A stretch of DNA of 15,347 nucleotides from positions 1 through 15,347 of the forward strand of contig WFYF01000057.1 in NCBI GenBank assembly GCA_015490255.1, in the 5' to 3' direction. Below the pieces are notes generated by a model. That model was not told where the DNA came from, searched no databases, and saw nothing but the letters and a program-made list of their open reading frames with translations. Positions 1-7,700 of the stretch are shown here, piece after piece (the first letter of the stretch is position 1; the number at the start of each line of letters is the position of its first letter). Both the position numbers and the translations under genes were made by a program. This stretch comes from Caldifarciminota bacterium (GTDB lineage: Bacteria; Hydrothermota; Hydrothermia; S141-80).

Positions 1-111
1 CGTTCATGAGCGTTCGGGCTTCGTCTTCGTGAAAACCGGCCCGGCCCTGATGCTTGTGGGTGTCCCTGAACTCAACCGGGTTCAGAACAACTGGTATGAC
101 GGTCCCTTTGA
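1..111 (+). repeat. Direct repeat copy 1 (perfect, 111 bp or longer)
   Basis: Bases 1-111 are identical to bases 619-729. The spacing is 618 bp (206 codons), so both copies are read in the same frame of the same gene. The left limit cannot be seen because the copy runs into the window edge. On the right the identity stops at base 112 (A here, C in the other copy); after a shared CAG the two sequences diverge completely. Confidence 0.93.
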
Positions 112-1009
112 ACAGGCCCTTTTCCGGATCCTCCCCGAGACCCTTGTGGTCTTTCCCACCGAAAATTACTATTATTTCCACCTCGGGCACTGCGGCGAGG
201 AGTTCCGCGGCAACCTGAATTTCTCCCTCTTTTATCCCGAACCTGAAGTCCGGGTGGTCTTTTACACCACCGCCAACCTTTCCCTCCAGGGAGAGACTTT
301 CTCCCCTCGCGACTCTACTGTTGTCAAAACCTTCACTCGCCAGAACGGCCTGCGGTTTGAAAAACTCCGGGAAAACCTCTATCGGGTGCAGATCCCCGTG
401 TTCCCGAAACCCCTCCTGGTCCGCTTCGTTCCCATTCCGCAAAGCCCGCCGCCCCTTCCCGACACCTCCCGGTTTGAATTCATCTTCCGGACGATGGACG
501 AATCCGGCCTGCTGTTCGTGCTCACCTATGACCGCAAGGAACAGGACTTCGTCTGGTTTCTGAGCGACACCCAGTTCGTCCCGGTTCCTCTTCGGCAGGT
601 GGGGGATGATCCCATCTTCGTTCATGAGCGTTCGGGCTTCGTCTTCGTGAAAACCGGCCCGGCCCTGATGCTTGTGGGTGTCCCTGAACTCAACCGGGTT
701 CAGAACAACTGGTATGACGGTCCCTTTGACCAGCTCAACGATCGGCAGTGGAATCCGAGGTTGTCCAGCATTTTCAAGGAATTCGCGGCAAGCGTGAAAA
801 AACGCGTGGACGCCCGAGGATACATGAGAAATGGCAATCGTCTCGCCCTGGGCCACTATGTCCATTTCGTCGTATTTGACGACTTCCTCGTGGCCCTTGA
901 TCAATGCCTAAAACCAGAAAAGACCCTGCCTTATTGTATCTCCAGGTCCTACAACGCGCTGGTTTCTGAAAGAAACGGGTCGGGGGAAGGGTCCCCCCAG
1001 AAACCATAA
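2..1009 (+). CDS. Secreted or surface beta-rich protein of unknown function, 5'-partial
   Basis: I do not recognise this protein. The frame is open from base 2, so the true start lies left of the window. The first possible start inside (a GTG at 29) is not credible, because an identical stretch at 619-729 is read in the same frame in mid-protein. About 335 residues are visible, ending in TAA at 1007-1009. The central part is rich in aromatic and hydrophobic residues alternating with polar ones (for example EVRVVFYTTANLSL, DESGLLFVLTYDRKEQ), which suggests beta-sheet; no transmembrane helix is evident. A 37-residue block at the very start recurs about 206 residues later without change, so the protein is either built of repeated units or affected by an assembly problem. 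After the second block the sequence changes to a more charged tail with two Cys. It is followed after 15 bases by a small secreted-protein gene on the same strand. Confidence 0.6.
   Translation, partial: VHERSGFVFVKTGPALMLVGVPELNRVQNNWYDGPFEQALFRILPETLVVFPTENYYYFHLGHCGEEFRGNLNFSLFYPEPEVRVVFYTTANLSLQGETFSPRDSTVVKTFTRQNGLRFEKLRENLYRVQIPVFPKPLLVRFVPIPQSPPPLPDTSRFEFIFRTMDESGLLFVLTYDRKEQDFVWFLSDTQFVPVPLRQVGDDPIFVHERSGFVFVKTGPALMLVGVPELNRVQNNWYDGPFDQLNDRQWNPRLSSIFKEFAASVKKRVDARGYMRNGNRLALGHYVHFVVFDDFLVALDQCLKPEKTLPYCISRSYNALVSERNGSGEGSPQKP
619..729 (+). repeat. Direct repeat copy 2 (perfect, 111 bp)
   Basis: This is the second copy of the 111-bp repeat that opens the window. It encodes the block from VHERSGF through NNWYDGPF within the partial gene. 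Upstream of it the protein reads DDPIF, and the matching region of copy 1 is outside the window. Zero mismatches over 111 bp, including third codon positions, indicates either a recent duplication or gene conversion, or an assembly overlap. Confidence 0.93.
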
Positions 1010-1024
1010 ACAAGGAGGTGTGCC

Positions 1025-1249
1025 ATGCGTAAAGCCATCCTGCTCGCAGCCCTCTCCATCACCCTCGTGGGTGCATCTGCTCCAGACAAAAGCACAAACG
1101 CTTCCTTGAACGAAAGGACAAAAGAAAAAGCCCCCGCCCATATTCTCCGTAGTCTCCTCCATCCTCAGAACACCCTTACCCCAGCAGAACATATCCCCTG
1201 GAACTCGTGTTATCACACAAAAATCCGCTCCATCGCGAAATGTGACTGA
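1025..1249 (+). CDS. Small secreted protein with Sec signal peptide, 74 aa
   Basis: The start is supported by a strong AGGAGG at 1013-1018, six bases before the ATG, the same spacing used by the large genes on the other strand. Residues 1-18 (MRKAILLAALSITLVGASA region) look like a classical Sec signal peptide with an AxA-type cleavage site near residue 19. The mature part would be about 55 residues, polar, with Lys, His and Pro, and with two cysteines near the end (SCY and KCD) that could form one disulphide. No family is recognised. It lies 15 bases behind the partial gene and about 20 bases before a hairpin terminator, so it probably closes that transcription unit. It could be a genuine small exported peptide or the remnant of a longer secreted protein. 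Confidence 0.55.
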   Translation: MRKAILLAALSITLVGASAPDKSTNASLNERTKEKAPAHILRSLLHPQNTLTPAEHIPWNSCYHTKIRSIAKCD

Positions 1250-1261
1250 GGACTCCACTCA

Positions 1262-1295
1262 CCTAAAACAAGGGGGCGCCTATAGAAGCGCCCCC
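1262..1295 (-). terminator. Hairpin terminator between convergent units
   Basis: An 8-bp perfect GC-rich stem (1272-1279 with 1288-1295) has an 8-base loop. Read on the minus strand it is followed by a T-rich stretch (TTGTTTTAGG, 1262-1271), so it best fits termination of the minus-strand gene ending at 1375. Read on the plus strand it sits just after the small secreted gene but lacks a good T tract there, so it may stop plus-strand transcription only weakly. Confidence 0.65.
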
Positions 1296-1374
1296 AGTGT
1301 ATGCTATTTGTGAGCCGCTATATGCATTGCATCGTTAGAATTGTAACCCTTCCGAAAAGGAATTCTCCTTTCCC

Positions 1375-2942
1375 TCACCGCACCACCAGAACCCTGGCCC
1401 TCACCTCCTCTCCGTCTTCCAGCACAACCCGCAGCCCATACAACCCTGCGGGTAGAGAGCGAAGAGAAACGGTTCCCCGCCCCTCCTGAAAACGCACCGT
1501 AAACACCTGAACCCGCCGTCCCACCCCGTCAATCAGGTGCACCACCGCCCGCCGGACACCCTGTGGCCCGGACAGTGTCAGGGATCTCCCCGAAGGAACA
1601 AGCACCGTGCGGGGTGCCCTCTTCACCGATCTTCGGGCCTCCACAACCGGAACCCAGGGAATCCGGACAAAATTGTATTGAATGGGGACCAGGCTCTGTC
1701 CCTCCCGGGTGGCCCAGAAGACATCCCAGTTAGGGTAATTTACCGTGTCCGCACTCGTTGCAAACACAAAAAACGGGCCGGCACGGGAAAACGTTCCGCT
1801 CATCTGGGGCATAACCTCGTTCACCGCAGGATCACCGATGTTCACCGGGGAAGACCAGGCTGTGCCTCCATCCATAGACACCTGAAACCATATATCCCAG
1901 CGAAATCCCCCAACTGCGGGATCCAGCGTCGTGTCTGCCGACTGGGCCCACAGCACCACAATCACCGCCCCATCCATGCTCGCGATCACCTGGGGATGGT
2001 GGATGTAATGGGGCAGAGTATCCGGTTTGTCCAGGCGAGCCATCTCCACCGTTCCCATCAGCGTATCGTACACATACGCATGGACCTCATCGGGCAGCCT
2101 GTATCCCGTGTCCGTATAAACCGCCGCCACCATCACCACCCGATTGCCCCAGAACAGTCCGTCCAGGGATTCATAGGCCACCATGGCTGTATCCTGAGGA
2201 AGGTCCACCGGGGGACCAAAGTCCTCGGATGCCGGATGAAGCACGGAAAAGGCAAACCGGGACGTCAGAACGTTCCATCCAAACACCACCACAGAACCGT
2301 CCGGACCTGCTCGCACCGCCTCAGGGACCAGCACACCTGTGAGAGTCCGGGAAACGTATATCCCAGAGAAGGCGCTGTTCAGCGGGTCATAGGACACCAC
2401 AAGCACCGTGTCCTCCCCTTTCCGGGCCACCCCCTTCCAGATATTTCCGTTCGGCACAAGCGCAAACCGGCTGGCATCCACATCTGGGCCGATAACGCCC
2501 ATGACTGAATCGGTTTGAAAGCCCGGGGCCCGGGCAACCGCAAGACGACCCCAGTGAAAAACCGAATCACGGGCGAGCTCCACCCAGCTGCAGGCCGGCG
2601 AATTTTCCGCCCAAATCGCGTGAGGATAGCGTCCCAGCAGGGGTGCCTGCGTGTCTCCCGGAAGATCCGCGTTCACAGGCCAGATCCGTTGCCAGGAATC
2701 TCCCGCATCCACGCTCCAGGCCAGGGCAAGAGCCCCCGAGCCCAGGGAACCGTCCCCCATCCGCCGATAGCAGGCCACCAGAGTGTCCCCCCAACGACAA
2801 AGTTACGCTGAAAGGTGGTCCAGAGCGAATAAGCGTTCATCGCTGTATCCGCGAATTTCAAGATATAAACGGGAACCGCGCGTTCCAGAGAATTGTCAGG
2901 ATAGCCATACCCTAAAACGAGGAGGGCCAGAATTTTTTCCAT
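1375..2942 (-). CDS. Asp-box (BNR) propeller protein with sorting-type C-terminus, frameshifted paralog of the neighbouring gene
   Basis: Two frames must be joined. The first runs from the ATG at 2942, with AGGAGG at 2949-2954 six bases upstream and a short hydrophobic N-terminus (MEKILALLVLGYG). It reads to about base 2790 and matches the start of the adjacent paralog (ADTAMNAYSLW versus TDTAMNQYTVW). The second frame continues from there with DTLVACYRRMGDGSLGSG, also shared with the paralog, to the stop at 1375. Adding one base to the six-C run at 2787-2792 restores a protein of about 522 residues. Two Asp-box motifs (SxDxGxxW) are visible, SVDAGDSW and SMDGGTAW, which mark turns of sialidase/BNR-type beta-propellers. 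The last 85 or so residues carry a VGRRV strand, a GLYGLRV strand and a basic ending (VLVVR), as in type A sorting/FlgD-like domains. No sialidase catalytic set was identified, so a binding role is as likely as catalysis. It may be a pseudogene, a phase-variable gene or a sequencing error. As it stands, only the 467-residue part lacking the signal peptide is open. Confidence 0.8.
2787..2792 (-). other. Frameshift site in a six-base C/G homopolymer
   Basis: On the coding (minus) strand the sequence is GTT followed by six G and then ACA. The paralog reads GDTLVACYRR at this point. With seven G the reading would be VVGGDTLVACYRR in one frame; with six the product switches to WWPAIGG and ends soon after. 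Homology to the paralog on both sides, in two different frames, places the shift here within a few bases. Confidence 0.8.
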
Positions 2943-2968
2943 AACGTCCCTCCTGTTCTTGCTCCCAT

Positions 2969-2997
2969 AGCATACATCCTTTGTTCCGTTCCATCAA
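2969..2997 (-). promoter_or_regulatory. Candidate sigma-70-type promoter for the frameshifted propeller gene
   Basis: On the minus strand TTGATG (2992-2997) is followed after exactly 17 bases by TATGCT (2969-2974). Each hexamer matches the consensus at four of six positions. The predicted start of transcription would be about 20 bases before the start codon, leaving just enough room for the ribosome binding site. It begins immediately after the T tract of the upstream terminator. The match is moderate and the sigma-factor preference of this organism is unknown. Confidence 0.35.
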
Positions 2998-2998
2998 G

Positions 2999-3031
2999 AA
3001 AAAAAACCGCGGGGGGCACACGCCCCCCGCG
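2999..3031 (-). terminator. Rho-independent terminator closing the minus-strand operon
   Basis: A perfect 10-bp GC stem (3008-3017 with 3022-3031) has a 4-base loop. On the minus strand it is followed, after one base, by eight consecutive T (2999-3006). It lies 24 bases past the stop codon of the propeller gene ending at 3055. This is a strong intrinsic terminator, and it means the downstream paralog needs its own promoter or read-through. Confidence 0.9.
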
Positions 3032-3054
3032 AGAAAACCGGGACGATCCGGGAC

Positions 3055-4695
3055 TCAGCGAGCGACCCAGATCTTCCCGTTCACCTGCTTGCCGTTCGGC
3101 AGGCTCACCCGGACCAGATAGGTTCCCTTGGCAAGCTCACCGATATCCGTACGGCCTTCACCGCCGCGAACGGTGAGCGTCCGCTCCATCACCCGGCGGC
3201 CGAGCATGTCAAGGATTTCCACACGAGCCACACCCTCCACAGGCGCATAGAGGATGAACGCACGGGCGCTGAGATCCACCACCATCCGCGTGGTCTGGCG
3301 CCGGACCGGGGTGGACTCTTCCACACTCACCATGGGCACGGTGTCAATCACGATGTTGATCTGGGTGGGCACGAGGGCGTTCGTCACCGTGTCAAGCACC
3401 TGCCAGAACCCGTCCCAGTTGGGATACTGGGTGGTATCCGCACTGGTTCCGAACAGATAGGTCAGGATGGCGTCATTGCCCGAGCGCACAAAATATCCGT
3501 TGACGTGCGGGGAATATTCCGTGACCGCGGTGTCCGAAATCAGCTGCGGCGGGGTCCAGGTCGCGCCCCCATCCTCGGAGAAGCTCACATAGATATCCCA
3601 GTGGAAACCGCCGATGTTCTGATCCAGGGCGGTATCCGCCTGCGCCCAGAGGAGAGCCAGGGCAGAACCGTCGGTGGATGCAATCAGGTTCGGATAGTGG
3701 ATGTAGTGCGTGGTGTTGGGATCATCCACCCGGACCACCGAGGTGGTTCCGCTGGCTGCCTCATAACGATAAACAAAGAGGGCGTTGGAAAGGGTGAAAG
3801 CAGCATCGGTGTATCCCGAAATGGCAAGCACCGCATCTCCGTTCCCCAGAACCAGGCCGTCCATCCAGTCATAACCCACGATGGAAGGAGGCGTCGCGGG
3901 CTGGAAGAGCGTGGGCGTGGAGGAGAAATCACCGGCGTTGGCATCGTACATCACAAAGGCAAACTCAGAAGACACCTGGTCAACGCCGAAGAGATAGAGG
4001 TTGCCATCAAGGCCAGCACGGAACACACCCGGAGACATGCTGCTCAGCGCAGACGCCTGGATGTTGTTGAAGAACCCTCCAGCGGGATCAAAGTCCGTCA
4101 CATAAAGGGGCGTGGCACCCGCACCAAAAGCCGCACCGATCCAGGAACCACCCAGCGGATAGGCGATGTGCTTGTGCACCTCGTCGTTCACCGAGGTGTT
4201 GATCTCTCCCTGGAAAGCAGAGCCATCCCAGGCGGCCGAAACGGCCCCCTCATACCCCCAGCCACCGGAAGCGAGCTCGGCCCATCCGCAGCCCGGGACA
4301 TCTCCCAGAACCGCGTGGGGATAACGCCCAACATAGTTGCTGCCGCCCACGCTGGCATCGTTGATGGGCCATAGGCGGGTCCAGGTCTGTCCGCCATCCA
4401 CACTCCAGGCAAGGGCAATCGCTCCGCTACCCAGCGAACCGTCACCCATCCGGCGATAGCACGCCACCAGGGTATCGCCCTTCGCAAACAGGTTCCGCTG
4501 GGTGTTTGACCACACGGTATACTGGTTCATCGCCGTGTCCGTGAAGAGCGGCGTATAGGGGGCCTGCAGGAGCTGCGGAGCTCCGGACCCACCGCTTCCG
4601 TGGAGGATCGTGGACTCCCCCGTGTCGATCTTGTCCACCGGCATCCCCGCCATGAGGGGTGCCGCGAGGACCAGACTCCAGTACCATCGCTTCAT
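3055..4695 (-). CDS. Secreted Asp-box (BNR/sialidase-like) propeller protein with sorting-type C-terminal domain, 546 aa
   Basis: The start ATG at 4695 has AGGAGG at 4703-4708, seven bases away. Residues 1-17 (MKRWYWSLVLAAPLMAG) are a plausible Sec signal peptide. Two Asp-box motifs, SVDGGQTW (98-105) and SEDGGATW (373-380), sit in otherwise beta-rich sequence of about 400 residues, as in BNR/sialidase-fold propellers. These folds bind or cleave glycans and other polymers; the arginine triad and other catalytic residues of true sialidases were not identified, so no enzyme activity is claimed. Residues about 460-546 form a tail with RVEILDMLGRRV, a GTYLVRV strand and a final WVAR, the pattern of type A sorting/FlgD-Ig domains, which in Bacteroidetes direct export by the type IX system. 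It is the last gene of the operon, 17 bases behind the 1278-aa protein and just before the terminator. A diverged paralog lies immediately downstream. Confidence 0.85.
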   Translation of the reverse strand: MKRWYWSLVLAAPLMAGMPVDKIDTGESTILHGSGGSGAPQLLQAPYTPLFTDTAMNQYTVWSNTQRNLFAKGDTLVACYRRMGDGSLGSGAIALAWSVDGGQTWTRLWPINDASVGGSNYVGRYPHAVLGDVPGCGWAELASGGWGYEGAVSAAWDGSAFQGEINTSVNDEVHKHIAYPLGGSWIGAAFGAGATPLYVTDFDPAGGFFNNIQASALSSMSPGVFRAGLDGNLYLFGVDQVSSEFAFVMYDANAGDFSSTPTLFQPATPPSIVGYDWMDGLVLGNGDAVLAISGYTDAAFTLSNALFVYRYEAASGTTSVVRVDDPNTTHYIHYPNLIASTDGSALALLWAQADTALDQNIGGFHWDIYVSFSEDGGATWTPPQLISDTAVTEYSPHVNGYFVRSGNDAILTYLFGTSADTTQYPNWDGFWQVLDTVTNALVPTQINIVIDTVPMVSVEESTPVRRQTTRMVVDLSARAFILYAPVEGVARVEILDMLGRRVMERTLTVRGGEGRTDIGELAKGTYLVRVSLPNGKQVNGKIWVAR

Positions 4696-4712
4696 CGTGC
4701 AACCTCCTGTTT

Positions 4713-7700
4713 TTAAGGTAACACCACCACTCTGCTGGTATTGCCTTCCTGGCCCACCCGCATGCGCAGGAAATACACGCCTGTGGCCATATCCCGGGTG
4801 GGCAGCTGAATTTCATGGAAGCCGGCCTGGAAACGCCGGGAGAAGGTTCGCACCCGACGCCCAAGACCGTCCATCACCTCAACCCGAACGGAACGCGCAT
4901 CGGGAAGGGCAAGGAAGATTCGGGCGGGCTGTCCACGACGAAGCATGGGAGACAGAAGGCGAACCTGCAGTGACACGGGGATTTCCTGTCCTTCCACCAC
5001 CGCAAACAGCCCGAGGCCGTAAGTCTGAACCTTGATCCGATTGGCACCCGCAGGAACTGCGGAGACCTCCTCCCAGCCCTGAGGCGTGAAACGATACACC
5101 CGAGCCCCCGCCGGCACGCCTTCCATCGTGATCTCTGCGGGTTTGCGAAGAGAAATGGCCGCGCTCCCCACCTGAATCATCTTGACCGGCGAAGCGTTCA
5201 GACCCGAGAGATAATCCACGAACACCTCCGGATCCTCAATCTCCCGCACCACCGCCCATTCCGGACGTTCCACTGCACCTTCGGGGATCCGGACCCGAAC
5301 GCCTTCCGCAGACGCCACAAAGGTCTGTCCGGGCTCAAGCTCCAGGGGCTGGAAGAACTCCGTATGATCCAGCACCGCCCTTCCATAAGCATCCCGCGCA
5401 AAGATCCACACTTCCTTGCCCCGTTCTGTAAACTGCGTCTGATAGTTGAAGAGACGAACACCCGGATCCACATAAACCGGTTGTTCCGGCGTGACGATGG
5501 TAAAAGACGTATCCACGGCACCGAAGCGATCAGACTCCACTTCGCGGATCAGCACCGCCTCGGGAGGAACAACCTCCGTGGGCCAGAACTCGCTTTCCAC
5601 ATAAACGGGCTGACTCGTGAGAGCCCGGAACAGCATCCGGTTGGAATACAGTGGATCCTGGGTGATCAGATATTTCACCGTGTCCACCGGCGGCAACGCC
5701 CAGGACGTGTCAGAAAGCACCAGGCGCACGGACGTGGCACGAAGCCGCTGGCGCACGCCGCGGGTGCTGTCTGACCAGATCACAGCGACCCAGATTTCCT
5801 GACCGGACTGCACGCTCTGGTTCAACACAAAGGCCGTGTCCCGATCTCCGTTAACCGTCGCTGCACCGAGCAACGTGACATCGCCCGGGGCATTCATGAG
5901 ATACAGCCGCAAAGAGAGTTCCTCTCCCGCCGTGACATTGACAAACAGGGTGTCTATCTGCGTGTCGTCAGAAAAGGTGTACCGCCCCCACATATAGCCG
6001 ACCATGGGCACCGCTCTGACCTCACCCGTCGCCACAAAAACCGGAAGATCACTGAAAAACCGCCCTCGTCCGCTCACCTCTTCCACATAAATCATGACCG
6101 GTTCAACGTTGGGCAACCAGTCAATTCGTCCTCCCGCAAGAGAATCCGCAAACGCTTCAAGCAGTTCAGAGAAGGTCATTCCCGTCGTGCTTGTGATATA
6201 GTCCACAGGATCGCCCGACAGAAGCATCGCTTTTACGGAAAAATCGCTCGTCACATCCCTCAGAAACTGCAGGAAAGCATACCGGGCATTGCGGTAGTAT
6301 ACGGGCTCGCTGGCCTCCAAGCTCCACACCGCAGGGAAGTCAGTAAACCCATAACTCTCTGCAAAACCAACCTCGGTCAAGGTCGTGTCAGGATCCGAGT
6401 CTCCCCCAAAGAAAACACCGTACTCTGCGTAGCGCGCGATTCCTTCCAGAAGCCAGCGGGGAGTCGTAAGATTGTGCGTGAGCGCAAGAGTTTTGGCAAG
6501 CGCACGAACAACCGCATTGAATCCGTTTCGGAGATTTGGATTGCCAGGATCTTCAGGAAGCCCATAATCAATGGGCAGATTGAAGTCCCCTTCCCGGTGG
6601 GCAATGTCCAGCACCGCCACTTCTCGTCCCATGGCGTAGGGGCTTCCCTGCCACAACCCCGGATTTACCGTCTCATACGAAGGGATTCGCTGATTGTTCT
6701 CCAGACCAGCCGTCAAGTCATACCCCATATCGGCCAGGAGCAACACCACACGAGGATCTCCATCCAGATCATTGCCGGGGGCACCCAGCAATGCCTGCAG
6801 AGCCGACCACAGCCCGTTATAGGTATTTCCGTTTACCGTAAAGGTAGAATCCTCCAGCACGCGGACAAGGACATCCCGCCGATCCGGATCAAGAAACGTC
6901 GGCCGCACTCCCGAATAGTTCCACTCTTCCAGTGCTCCAAAACCGCTGGAGGAAGCAAAAACACCTCCCCGGTTCACCACCATGATCAAACTGTCGCCTT
7001 TCCAGAGCACGTCCCGAACGTCTTTGGCCCACGCCTCAGGAACCCACCTGTCCATGGAGGTCTGAACCGCATTCCAGGTCTGGCCACCGTCCACCGAAAG
7101 ATACAGTCCGTCGCTCGTGGCAGCGAGGAGCCGGCTGCCATCCGGCGTGCCCACCACCTTCCGAACCTCATCGCCTTCAGACACCGGTGTGACGTCATTG
7201 AAGCTGCTTCCACCGTCGGAGGAGAGGAACACTTTCCCTCCTGAGAGAACCAGAACCTTCTGAGCATTCTGGGAAAACACCACGACATCGTCAACAGGGT
7301 CGGAAAAACCGGTGGACGTCCAGGTCGTCCCGTCAAAGCGAAAGAGCCCGATGGACGTGCCCACCCAGAGTCCAAAGGAACCACCCGGCACGGGCTCAAT
7401 TTCCGACGCATCCACCTCAAACGTCACCCGGTCCAGGAGCACCGCGCCCCCTGAGACAGAGAGAGACACCTGATCAATTGTCTCACCCCCGGAAAGGACG
7501 CGGGCAATGGCCGGCGTGGTTCCATAGTTCACCAGGAGGGTTTCCGCCGTAACCCGGAACTGGAGGTCAGCAACCGTGCGAAGCGCGCCCAGCGTATCCA
7601 CCGTAACGGTATCGCCTCCCGAAACGATCTGTACCTCAGCCCCGTCCGAGATCATCCGGATCTCACTTCCCAGCGCCAGTTCAAACACGTCACCGCTCCG

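Noticed and set aside
1537..2508. A 323-codon plus-strand frame, very rich in His and Arg
   Set aside because: It is antisense to the propeller paralog, whose homology to the neighbour is unmistakable. The His/Arg richness comes from reading the complement of its codons.
2673..2942. A stand-alone 89-aa gene
   Set aside because: Its first 52 residues match the N-terminus of the adjacent paralog and the rest is out-of-frame reading past the C6 run, so it is the front part of the broken propeller gene.
3055..4695. Calling the propeller protein a true sialidase
   Set aside because: Only Asp-boxes are visible. These occur in many non-enzymatic propellers, and the catalytic arginines, Tyr/Glu pair and FRIP-type motif were not found.
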